Below are positions 1-7,764 of a stretch of 64,000 nt of DNA, piece after piece (the first letter of the stretch is position 1; each line of letters begins with the position of its first letter). This stretch comes from Demequinaceae bacterium (GTDB taxonomy: Bacteria > Actinomycetota > Actinomycetes > Actinomycetales > Demequinaceae), in the NCBI GenBank assembly GCA_016933155.1, contig JAFGBM010000004.1, positions 1 to 64,000 on the forward strand, written 5' to 3'. The translations under genes and the position numbers were made by a program. Below the pieces are notes generated by a model, which had not been told where the DNA came from, ran no database searches, and saw only the letters and a program-made list of their open reading frames with translations.

Positions 1-2245
1 ACATCAACGCCGCAGCCAATGTTGCGAGGCCTTTCGGGCCAATGGTGGGAACGGCGGCCATGATCTCGGCCAACGCCTCACGGCGCTGCTCGTCAGTTGA
101 TGCCAGGGTCACCAACGCCTCAGGCAACTCTTCGGCGCCATAATGGATTCCGGCCTCGGGGAGGGCGGCGATGATCGCGGCCGATACCTCACGGTTGGAG
201 TCGGTCCAGTGGTTGGTTTCTGTGACGAGGGAGAGTTCTTCGATCGCGCGGCGAATCCGTGCCGTTTCGATTCGTGCTGCTTGTTCCGGCGACCAGTCAT
301 AGGGAGCGGATTCGGCTCCGATGCGCAGAAGGAGTCGATCCGTCTCCGCCGATGCCGCCTCTCCTATTGGATCACTTGAGCGGATTTTCCGGCCCAGAAG
401 TCTTTCGAGTAGAAGGCTCCTGTCCGAATGGGCGGCGATCGCAGCGGGCGCTGCGACCTCCCAGTCAGGATCGAACCAAAGGTGGGGTAGTAGTTGCACG
501 GCGGCTGTCTCAACGTCCATGCCGGCGAGATGCTCAGCGACATAGTGTTCAAGCAGTGTGCGGTGAACGAACCTTCGAGTGATGTTCCCCTCCCCGTCGA
601 GAAAAACTCGTGGAGCGACGTGGTCGATCGCCCTTGAGTATTCCGGGCGCGGTCTTGATGGTTGGGTGAACGCTTCCGGCCAGTTGCCAATTCCGCTAGG
701 AGTGATGGCATCTTCGACAGCGGACCACGCCCACTTGAGGAGCAGTCGATGGCAGTGTCCTAGGTCGGGAGGGAGTGGTGGGTCATTGGACCAAGCCGCT
801 GTGAGAAGGCGGTTCGTGAGCCGTGTGTAGAGCTCCCGTCGGAGAGACGGAATGTCTCCATCCTCCTCCGCGAGAAGACAGTAGAAGGTCAGGAACAAGG
901 GAACTGAGGCTAGCCGGCGTAACTCACTCCGGTCCCGGATCTCGGCGAGGAGGTGGTCTGCTCGATCGTGTTCGTCTTCGAACCACGAACAGACGAACGC
1001 TGTGACATCTTTGGGGTACTCCATTGGCTCGAGTTCAACTTCGCGCGCAGCACTACCAGAACCACTTTGGCTGGCCTCCCATGCGCCCACTCGACTGGTG
1101 ACGACGACTCGCCAGCCCGCCTTGGCCACCGACACGAGGTCCCTCAATCGTGTTCGTTGACCCGCCTGTGAGAAGCGGTCAGCTGCCTCATCGAGCGAAT
1201 CGACGATCATCAAGATTCGAGCCTTGGGCCGGGTAAGCGCGCGGCGCAGCCGGGGCATTGAAAAATCGTCATCTAGGTCGTCGATCCCGCGCGAGGTGGA
1301 AGCCTGAACCAGGCCCTCGCGGAGGTCGGCAGCTTGAAATCGGGCCCAATGGTCCCATGTCGTTAGCAACGGAATTTCGACCTTGTCCAGCCTCATTCCG
1401 GCATCGAGGTCCTCCAAGGCGCGTTCTGCTGCTTGTCGGGCATAGCGCTTCGCCAGCCAAGTCTTGCCCGATCCAGGCCCACCCAACACCACCAACATCG
1501 ACGCACCGTCCAGAGCATCTTCGGCCGCCACGAGATCCCAGGAACGAAGGTTGCTGTCATCAGTCGTCCTTACCCGCAGCCGTTGTTCCAACTCTGAAAT
1601 CTGTCGCGTTCTTGGATGCCAGTCCGTCTCGTTCCATCGACGAATCTGAGCGTGGAGATAGGCTCGAACGTCATCCTCCGTGGCAACAGCGCTCGACGCA
1701 GCAACGAGTTCACCCAGGGATTCCGCAACGGCACTCTGGTTATTCGCCAGGTTGACCAGGTGCTCATGCATCCAACCCATAGAGGCCATGAGCAAGGGGT
1801 CATTCTCGTTGTACCGCCGCACCAATCCGGTGTAAACCACACGGATCGCCCGCTCTGCCATGTCGTAATGAGGCTCGCGGCCCCAGTTTCGGTCCTCATC
1901 CTTGGCACAATTGATCACCGCATCCGCTGCCGCGTCGGCATCGAAGCCCTTTTGGACGAGGCCGTCGAGGGGCAGTCCGTACTTTGCGACCGTGGCAGTC
2001 GCGAGTTCGAGCCCGAGGCCGACGTCGGTGTCTGAAACTCGTTCACCCTTGGCGATGGCCTCGAGATCAGTCGCAACCGCACGCCGTAGGTTTCGGTTGT
2101 CGGCGTCTTCGTCGTACCACTTCCGAGCGAGTTTCACTAACTCGGTCAATGTCGCGCCGACGGCAGGGACCGGCCCCGCGAGCGAAGCTATTGCGATTGT
2201 TGCGAGTGACTCCGCAAGACGCGAGCGACTTGGTGGATTCGGCAC
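1..2245 (-). CDS. NACHT-domain NTPase (NLR-like STAND protein), 3' end beyond window
   Basis: About 748 codons are visible, with no stop before the window edge. The chosen start is a GTG preceded by GAGGAG and gives MPNPPSRSRL. Residues 1 to about 200 are a helical domain I do not recognise, with an early hydrophobic stretch near residues 10-35. Walker A GGPGSGKT is at about 255-262 and the Walker B/NACHT motif IVDSLDE at about 347-353. A winged-helix-like stretch follows, then the typical post-NACHT element FVHRTLLEHYVAEHL near 555-570, then HEAT-like helices. In bacteria this architecture is mostly found in anti-phage or conflict STAND sensors, where the N-terminal domain is the effector and the C-terminal repeats sense the trigger; that role is inferred. 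Base composition is visibly lower in GC than the neighbours and codon use is broader (TTA, ACA, AAA), which suggests transfer. No defence partner gene is visible on the right side; the left side is outside the window. Confidence 0.85.
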   Translation of the reverse strand, partial: MPNPPSRSRLAESLATIAIASLAGPVPAVGATLTELVKLARKWYDEDADNRNLRRAVATDLEAIAKGERVSDTDVGLGLELATATVAKYGLPLDGLVQKGFDADAAADAVINCAKDEDRNWGREPHYDMAERAIRVVYTGLVRRYNENDPLLMASMGWMHEHLVNLANNQSAVAESLGELVAASSAVATEDDVRAYLHAQIRRWNETDWHPRTRQISELEQRLRVRTTDDSNLRSWDLVAAEDALDGASMLVVLGGPGSGKTWLAKRYARQAAERALEDLDAGMRLDKVEIPLLTTWDHWARFQAADLREGLVQASTSRGIDDLDDDFSMPRLRRALTRPKARILMIVDSLDEAADRFSQAGQRTRLRDLVSVAKAGWRVVVTSRVGAWEASQSGSGSAAREVELEPMEYPKDVTAFVCSWFEDEHDRADHLLAEIRDRSELRRLASVPLFLTFYCLLAEEDGDIPSLRRELYTRLTNRLLTAAWSNDPPLPPDLGHCHRLLLKWAWSAVEDAITPSGIGNWPEAFTQPSRPRPEYSRAIDHVAPRVFLDGEGNITRRFVHRTLLEHYVAEHLAGMDVETAAVQLLPHLWFDPDWEVAAPAAIAAHSDRSLLLERLLGRKIRSSDPIGEAASAETDRLLLRIGAESAPYDWSPEQAARIETARIRRAIEELSLVTETNHWTDSNREVSAAIIAALPEAGIHYGAEELPEALVTLASTDEQRREALAEIMAAVPTIGPKGLATLAAALM

Positions 2246-2481
2246 GCAGAGCTCCTCTGAATCAATGCATTGGAGAACTAGCCTACTGAGGGTGTCTGCG
2301 ACGCGCGCGTCGAGGGCGCGACTTCTGCGGTGGCACCCAACTCCTCCACCTATTGGATGTCCCCAGGGCGTGCGGCCGTCTCGTAACCCCCAATTCCGCC
2401 GCCCCGATTCGCATGCACTCCCGTCTCGCGGCCACCCTGGACGCACGCCGCACCGTGCGGCCGTGCCGAAGGAGGGCGCAC

Positions 2482-3006
2482 ATGAATGACCTGATCATGA
2501 CCATCAACGGCTGGGTGGCAACCGAACCCAGCCAGCACGTCGGGCCGACGGGCGCGAGGCTCACGAGTTTCCGCATGGCCTCGACCAGCCGGTACTACGA
2601 CCGCGAGAAGGGCGAGTGGGCAGACGGGCGGACGGAATGGTTCACCGTCAAGGTGTTCCGTTCGGCGGCCATCACCGTCGCCAACTCGATCCACAAGGGC
2701 CAGCCGGTGACCGTCCACGGGCGATTCCGGACCGCGGAGTGGGAGGGCGAGGGCGGCACCCGCACGGACCTCGTCATCGACGCGACGAGCGTCGGCCACG
2801 ACCTCACCAGGGGCACCGCGGAGTTCACGAGGGCCTACGGTGATGCCGCTTTGGCGGGCGATGACTCAGACACCCCGGCCCCCGATGAGGGCCCGACCGG
2901 GGACCCGGCCGAGGACCCGGCCGATGATTCCGAGGAAGAGACGGAGGGCTCTCCGGTGGGACCGACGTCCGAGGAGGAGGCCGTCGAACTCGCCATGACC
3001 GCGTAG
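2482..3006 (+). CDS. ssb: Single-stranded DNA-binding protein (SSB-like)
   Basis: 174 residues. The start is an ATG with AAGGAGGG 6 bases upstream; a longer in-frame start at 2353 would add a stretch with no family match. Residues 1-110 form an SSB OB-fold: MTINGWVATEP at the N-terminus, then RYYDREKGEW and the conserved WFTVKVFRSAA strand, then a GDRVTVHGRF-like turn (QPVTVHGRF). Residues 125-174 are an acidic, low-complexity linker rich in E, D, P and T. The tail ends ELAMTA and lacks the usual acidic DDDIPF-type tip that recruits repair proteins, so this is probably an accessory or divergent SSB rather than the replication SSB. It lies 81 bp upstream of ettA on the same strand, a common actinobacterial neighbour pair. 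Confidence 0.85.
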   Translation: MNDLIMTINGWVATEPSQHVGPTGARLTSFRMASTSRYYDREKGEWADGRTEWFTVKVFRSAAITVANSIHKGQPVTVHGRFRTAEWEGEGGTRTDLVIDATSVGHDLTRGTAEFTRAYGDAALAGDDSDTPAPDEGPTGDPAEDPADDSEEETEGSPVGPTSEEEAVELAMTA

Positions 3007-3087
3007 GCTAGTCGCGGACCGTCAGCGTGCCTCGCCCCCGCGGCGGGGCCGCCGACGGACGCGACGACTACCTTCTGCGGAGATTCA

Positions 3088-4770
3088 GTGGCTGAGTTCA
3101 TTTACCAGATGTACAAGGCGCGCAAGGCGCACGGAGACAAACTCATCCTCGACGACGTCACCCTGGCCTTCCTGCCGGGAGCCAAGATCGGCGTCGTCGG
3201 CCCGAACGGGGCAGGCAAGTCGACGGTCCTCAAGATCATGGCCGGACTCGAAACCGCCTCGAACGGAGAGGCGCGACTCAGCCCCGGGTACTCCGTCGGC
3301 ATCCTCATGCAGGAGCCCACCCTCAACGAGGAGAAGGACGTCCTCGGCAACGTCCAAGAGGGCGTCGGCCCCATCAAGGCCAAACTCGACCGCTTCAACG
3401 AAGTCTCCTCCCTCATGGGAGAGCCCGACGCCGACTATGACGCCCTCCTCAAGGAGATGGGAACCCTCCAGGAGGAACTCGACCACGCGGACGCCTGGGA
3501 CCTCGACTCCCAGCTCGAGCAGGCAATGGACGCCCTCCGCTGCCCCCCCGGGGACGCCTCCGTCGCCACCCTCTCCGGCGGCGAGCGCCGTCGTGTCGCC
3601 CTCTGCAAACTCCTCCTCGAGAAGCCCGACCTCCTCCTCCTCGACGAGCCCACGAACCACCTCGACGCCGAATCCATCCAATGGCTTGAGCAGCACTTGG
3701 CCAAGTATCCCGGCGCCGTCCTCGCCGTCACCCACGACCGATACTTCCTCGACAACGTCGCCGAATGGATCCTCGAACTCGACCGCGGCCGGGCCTATCC
3801 CTACGAGGGCAACTACTCAACCTACCTGGAGAAGAAGCGGGAACGCCTGGAGGTCCAGGGCAAGCGGGACCAGAAACTGGCGAAGCGCCTCGAGGACGAA
3901 CTCGCCTGGGTCCGCCAGAACGCCAAGGGCCGCCAAACGAAATCCCGCGCCCGGCTCGAACGCTACGAGGAGATGGCCGCCGAGGCCGACAAGACCCGCA
4001 AGCTGGACTTCGAGGAGATCCAGATCCCCCCAGGCCCCCGACTCGGAAACCTCGTCCTCGAGGCGAAAGACCTCAAGAAGGGCTTCGGCGACCGGGTCCT
4101 CATCGAGGGTCTCTCCTTCTCCCTGCCCAAGAACGGCATCGTCGGCGTCATCGGGCCGAACGGCGTCGGCAAAACGACGCTCTTCAAGACCATCCTGGGA
4201 TTGGAGCCCTTGGACGCGGGTGAGCTCAAGATCGGCGAGACGGTCTCGATCGCCTACGTCGACCAAGGACGGGAGGGAATCGATCCCAAGAAAACCCTCT
4301 GGGAGGTCGTCTCGGACGGGCTCGACTTCATCCATGTGGGCAAGGTGGAGATGCCGTCCCGTGCGTACGTGAGTGCCTTCGGCTTCAAGGGTCCGGACCA
4401 GCAGAAACCGGCAGGAGTCCTCTCCGGAGGGGAACGAAACCGCCTCAACCTCGCCCTCACCATGAAGCAGGGCGGGAACCTCCTCCTCCTCGACGAGCCC
4501 ACGAACGATCTTGATGTTGAAACCCTCGGCTCCCTCGAGAACGCCCTCCTCGATTTTCCCGGATGCGCCGTCGTCGTCTCCCACGATCGCTGGTTCCTCG
4601 ATCGCGTCGCGACGCATATCCTGGCCTATGAAGGCACTGCTGAGGATCCGGCGCACTGGTTCTGGTTCGAGGGCAACTTCCAGTCCTACGAGGAGAACAA
4701 GATCGAGCGTCTCGGCCCCGAGGCCGCCCGCCCGCATCGTGTGACCTATCGGAAACTCACCCGGGGGTGA
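3088..4770 (+). CDS. ettA: Energy-dependent translational throttle protein EttA (ABC-F)
   Basis: 560 residues, the normal length for EttA, starting at GTG (MAEFIYQMYK). Two ABC ATPase domains are fused with no membrane segment: Walker A GPNGAGKST near residue 39, signature LSGGERRR near 168, Walker B LLLLDEPTNHLD near 187; then Walker A GPNGVGKTT near 355, LSGGERNR near 450 and LLLLDEPTNDLD near 470. Between them is the ABC-F interdomain linker, rich in charged residues (about 245-310). EttA binds the ribosomal E site and gates entry into elongation according to ATP/ADP ratio. The family assignment rests on N-terminal and linker similarity to EttA rather than Uup or antibiotic-resistance ABC-F proteins. 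Confidence 0.95.
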   Translation: MAEFIYQMYKARKAHGDKLILDDVTLAFLPGAKIGVVGPNGAGKSTVLKIMAGLETASNGEARLSPGYSVGILMQEPTLNEEKDVLGNVQEGVGPIKAKLDRFNEVSSLMGEPDADYDALLKEMGTLQEELDHADAWDLDSQLEQAMDALRCPPGDASVATLSGGERRRVALCKLLLEKPDLLLLDEPTNHLDAESIQWLEQHLAKYPGAVLAVTHDRYFLDNVAEWILELDRGRAYPYEGNYSTYLEKKRERLEVQGKRDQKLAKRLEDELAWVRQNAKGRQTKSRARLERYEEMAAEADKTRKLDFEEIQIPPGPRLGNLVLEAKDLKKGFGDRVLIEGLSFSLPKNGIVGVIGPNGVGKTTLFKTILGLEPLDAGELKIGETVSIAYVDQGREGIDPKKTLWEVVSDGLDFIHVGKVEMPSRAYVSAFGFKGPDQQKPAGVLSGGERNRLNLALTMKQGGNLLLLDEPTNDLDVETLGSLENALLDFPGCAVVVSHDRWFLDRVATHILAYEGTAEDPAHWFWFEGNFQSYEENKIERLGPEAARPHRVTYRKLTRG

Positions 4771-4772
4771 CC

Positions 4773-5153
4773 ATGGATGTCGTTTCTCCCTCTCCCAGCC
4801 CCTCCGTGTCCTACATCGACCCCTTCGGCCCGTGGCCGGTGGACAAGTACCCTCCGGCCCCCGATTGGCTCCTGCCCGCCGTCATGGTCGTCTTCGTGGC
4901 CGCCTGCCTCACCATCGCCGTGCTGCTCGTCATGTGGGGCATCGCCCGACGAAAGTCGGCGGCGGCCCTCGCTGCCGGACGCGGGATCACCTCCACCTGG
5001 GTGGACCTCAAGGAATTCGACCCCAAGGCCGATCCCCGGCGGCCGAAGAGCCCGAAGGTCGTCCGGGAGGACGACGTCAACCGCAAGCAGACACGGAAGG
5101 GGCCGGGGCAGGGCAAGGTGCCGGGCAAAGGTCAGGCAGAAGGGAAATCCTAG
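4773..5153 (+). CDS. Small single-pass membrane protein of unknown function
   Basis: 126 residues from the ATG; an alternative GTG six bases earlier overlaps the ettA stop (GTGA). The protein has a short acidic/proline N-terminus, one strong transmembrane helix at about residues 28-52 (LLPAVMVVFVAACLTIAVLL), and a basic C-terminal half rich in K, R, G and P. The predicted layout is N-out, C-in by the positive-inside rule. I recognise no domain. It sits directly behind ettA and is likely co-transcribed. Its 3' end overlaps the convergent tesB stop by 4 bp. Confidence 0.6.
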   Translation: MDVVSPSPSPSVSYIDPFGPWPVDKYPPAPDWLLPAVMVVFVAACLTIAVLLVMWGIARRKSAAALAAGRGITSTWVDLKEFDPKADPRRPKSPKVVREDDVNRKQTRKGPGQGKVPGKGQAEGKS

Positions 5154-6067
5154 GATGACCCCGCGAGTTCGTCGGCCTGACCGCCCAAGCCGTTCGCGAG
5201 CCTGAAAACCCCTTCCTGGGCGACGCTGGCCACGAGCCTCCCGTCCTCGGAGAAGACCCAGGCCCCGGTGAGGCCGCGCCCGCCCTGCGCGGTGGGGGCA
5301 TCCTGGACGAACAGGAGCCACTCGTCGGCCCGCGCCGACCGGTGCCACCACATGGCGTGATCGAGGCTTGCGATGGTGATCCCCGGAGTCGCCCACGAGA
5401 TCCCATGACGCCGGATCAGGGGCTCGAGCATCACCTGATCGCAGCCGAACACAATGAGGGCGCGGTGGGTCAATTCGGACACATCGATGGGGCGCCGGAT
5501 CCTCATCCAGGTGGTCTGGTAAGCGCGGGGATGCGGGTCGACCCGGTCGAAAAGGGTCCCCTCGACGTGGCGCACATCGAAGGGGGCATCCTTGAGCCAG
5601 AAGTCGGCCATCGGCTGCCCCTCGTAACCCCGCAGGACCTCCACGCCGGGCTGGGCCTCGTCCGGGGGCGGCACCTCGGGCATGAGGATGGAATGGTCGA
5701 AGCCCTCCTCCCCCTCCTGAAACGACGAGATCATGCTGAGGAGGGGGCGTCCCTCCTGGAAGGCGTGAGTCCGACGGGCGGAGAAGGACCGCCCGTCCCG
5801 GAGGAGTTCGACCTCAAACCGGATCGGCCGTGTCGCATCCCCCGGCCTCAGGAAATAGGCGTGAAGGGAATGGACGTGTCGCTCCGCCGCGACCGTGTGA
5901 CCGGCCGCGATCAAACCCTGAGCGAGCATCTGCCCCCCGAAAACCCGATCACCGGGAACCCTGAGGGAGTTGCCCTCGAAGACCGTGGGCTCGAGTGGCG
6001 TGAGGTCGAGGATCCCCAGGCCGGACGCCACGGCGGCCTCTCCCCACGGGTCGTCCGGCTTCATCAT
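5150..6067 (-). CDS. tesB: Acyl-CoA thioesterase II (TesB family)
   Basis: 305 residues, close to the 286-300 typical of TesB. The double hot-dog layout is clear: the N-terminal FGGQMLAQGLIAA helix near residue 43, HSLHAYFLRPGD near 66, then RDGRSFSARRTHAFQEG near 90, and a second hot-dog with TPGITIASLDHAMWWH near 230, whose D is the catalytic aspartate of the family, and a final RLVASVAQEG strand. The enzyme hydrolyses medium/long acyl-CoA to free acid and CoA in the cytoplasm. It is convergent with the small membrane-protein gene. Confidence 0.93.
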   Translation of the reverse strand: MMKPDDPWGEAAVASGLGILDLTPLEPTVFEGNSLRVPGDRVFGGQMLAQGLIAAGHTVAAERHVHSLHAYFLRPGDATRPIRFEVELLRDGRSFSARRTHAFQEGRPLLSMISSFQEGEEGFDHSILMPEVPPPDEAQPGVEVLRGYEGQPMADFWLKDAPFDVRHVEGTLFDRVDPHPRAYQTTWMRIRRPIDVSELTHRALIVFGCDQVMLEPLIRRHGISWATPGITIASLDHAMWWHRSARADEWLLFVQDAPTAQGGRGLTGAWVFSEDGRLVASVAQEGVFRLANGLGGQADELAGSS

Positions 6068-6132
6068 CGAGTTCCCTTCTTTGGGTCCACTCCGAGGCTA
6101 CCGCGTCCGACCGCTTCCGCTACAGTGACGAC

Positions 6133-6780
6133 ATGACGTCGGGCCCAGAGACGCAGGATCCGTTTCTCACTAGGCCGGATCGCTCCGTCCGATCTGGGCG
6201 GCCGATCGATGCCCCTCCTCCGGCCGGACCCCGGCTCGACGGCCCCCCTCCCCCGGCCCGCCCGGTCTCGTGGTCCGCCATCTCCGATCCCGAGGTGAAC
6301 GGCCCGCCTCCTCTCGGGGGTTACCCCCAACCCTTTGCACGGACGTGGAAGGTGACACGCCGGAGGTGGGGACGCGCGTGGCTGGCGTTCCTCGCCCTTG
6401 GGGCGCTTTTCGGTGTGTTCCTCGGCACCGCCTATCCGGCCACCTATGGGTATGACGAAACGTCCGGTGTACCCTACTCCATCGGGACTTTCTTCGGGCT
6501 GACGATGAGCTATCTCGCGTTGTTCGGCTGGTGGCTCGACCACATCCTGGCGCAGGCGGGCTTCAAGGTCTCGCTTCTCGTGCAGGCCATTCTTGCCGGA
6601 GGGGTCGGGCTGATGGCGGGCTCAGGAGCCGAGACCAGCGGCGATCCGCTCGGATATCCCACCGGGTACCTCTTCCTCTTCGGCGTCCTTGCCGTCGCCC
6701 TCGCTAACTACGCCAGCAGGAAGGTCGAGGGATCCTTCAGACCCCCGGATGAGTCCTCCTACTCCCCGTCCGGCATGTAG
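6133..6780 (+). CDS. Proline-rich multi-pass membrane protein, unknown
   Basis: 215 residues. The first 75 are hydrophilic and rich in P, R and G (PPPAGPRLDGPPPPARP), followed by three or four hydrophobic segments at about 80-102 (AWLAFLALGALFGVFLG), 118-137, 143-160 and 175-192. No enzyme motif is visible. The layout resembles the proline-rich-head membrane proteins common in actinobacteria, but I cannot name a family. The 3' end overlaps mscS by 22 bp on the opposite strand, so neither gene can have a separate terminator there. Confidence 0.65.
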   Translation: MTSGPETQDPFLTRPDRSVRSGRPIDAPPPAGPRLDGPPPPARPVSWSAISDPEVNGPPPLGGYPQPFARTWKVTRRRWGRAWLAFLALGALFGVFLGTAYPATYGYDETSGVPYSIGTFFGLTMSYLALFGWWLDHILAQAGFKVSLLVQAILAGGVGLMAGSGAETSGDPLGYPTGYLFLFGVLAVALANYASRKVEGSFRPPDESSYSPSGM

Positions 6781-7715
6781 ATCCGGTTCTCCGACACCGC
6801 CAGGCGGATCTTCGCCTTCGTGAACTCCCGATGAATCTCGGCCCGGATCGCACGCTGGACATCCCACTGACGACCGGGACGAACCTGGACGAATACCCGG
6901 AGCACGATCGCATCCCTGGCGATGGATTCCACCCCAGGAACGTCGGCCGTGCCCAGGACGACAGGGGCGATATCCTCCCGGGTGATCGCGGCCTCGGCCG
7001 CGCTCAGCAGCGTCGCCTTCGCGACCTCGACATCGACCTTGGGATCGACGCGGATCTCGACCATGGCCCGAGACCACAACCGGGACTGGTTGCCGACCCG
7101 CCGGATCTCGCCGTTGGGGACGAACCACACCGTCCCGTCGAGGCCCCGAAGCCGAGTGGTTCGAAGCCCCACCTCCTCCACGGTGCCTTCCGCCTCACCG
7201 AGATTGACCCAGTCCCCGACCCCGTATTGGTCCTCCGCAAGGATGAACATGCCGCCGAGCAGGTCCTTGACGAGGGACTGGGCCCCGAATCCCAGCGCGA
7301 CGCCGATGAGTCCGGCACCCGCGAGGATGGGACCCAAGTCGATCTCGCGTTGGGTCAGGATGACGATCCCGGTCGTGATGATGACGAAAGCACTGAGGAC
7401 GGAGCGGAGGGCGGTCCCGATGGTGTTGGCCCGGCGTTGCCGACGTTCGTCCTCGAGACGGTCCTCAAGGACGGACGCGGCCGACGTGCGGTGGGATCGG
7501 CGGAGGAAACGGGGCAGCCGACCCTCGCCCTTGGGAAGGCCCTCCCGCAGGCCTCTGATCGCCAGGCGGATGAACAATCGCCCGAGGACCCAGATGCCGA
7601 TCGCGACGACAAGGGTGATGCCGAGTTCAGCCAATGCATCCTCATGCCGGTCGAACCACGAGGCGATCGCATCCCACCAGTCGGAGAGGGTCGTTCCCAA
7701 GCCGTATCGCATCAC
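6759..7715 (-). CDS. mscS: Small-conductance mechanosensitive channel, MscS family
   Basis: 318 residues. Hydrophobic helices lie at about 27-50 and 105-128, followed by the pore-lining TM3 with the small-residue pattern LAGAGLIGVALGFGAQSLVKDLLGG (about 130-154), then the MscS beta domain (QYGVGDWVNLGEAEGTVEEVGLRTTRLRG and VPNGEI) and the alpha/beta C-terminal domain. The channel opens on membrane tension and vents solutes during hypo-osmotic shock. A charged cytoplasmic insert (about 60-100, RRQRR) precedes the pore. It is divergent from malQ with 49 bp between start codons. Confidence 0.93.
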   Translation of the reverse strand: MMRYGLGTTLSDWWDAIASWFDRHEDALAELGITLVVAIGIWVLGRLFIRLAIRGLREGLPKGEGRLPRFLRRSHRTSAASVLEDRLEDERRQRRANTIGTALRSVLSAFVIITTGIVILTQREIDLGPILAGAGLIGVALGFGAQSLVKDLLGGMFILAEDQYGVGDWVNLGEAEGTVEEVGLRTTRLRGLDGTVWFVPNGEIRRVGNQSRLWSRAMVEIRVDPKVDVEVAKATLLSAAEAAITREDIAPVVLGTADVPGVESIARDAIVLRVFVQVRPGRQWDVQRAIRAEIHREFTKAKIRLAVSENRIYMPDGE

Positions 7716-7764
7716 AGGGCCAGCCTATCCCAGCGCCCCGCCGGACCTCTGGCAGGATGGAGCC

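Noticed and set aside
6922-7764. Upstream extension of malQ to 1005 residues
   Set aside because: The added part is antisense to mscS and has no GH77 match. The GTG at 7765 gives the usual actinobacterial length.
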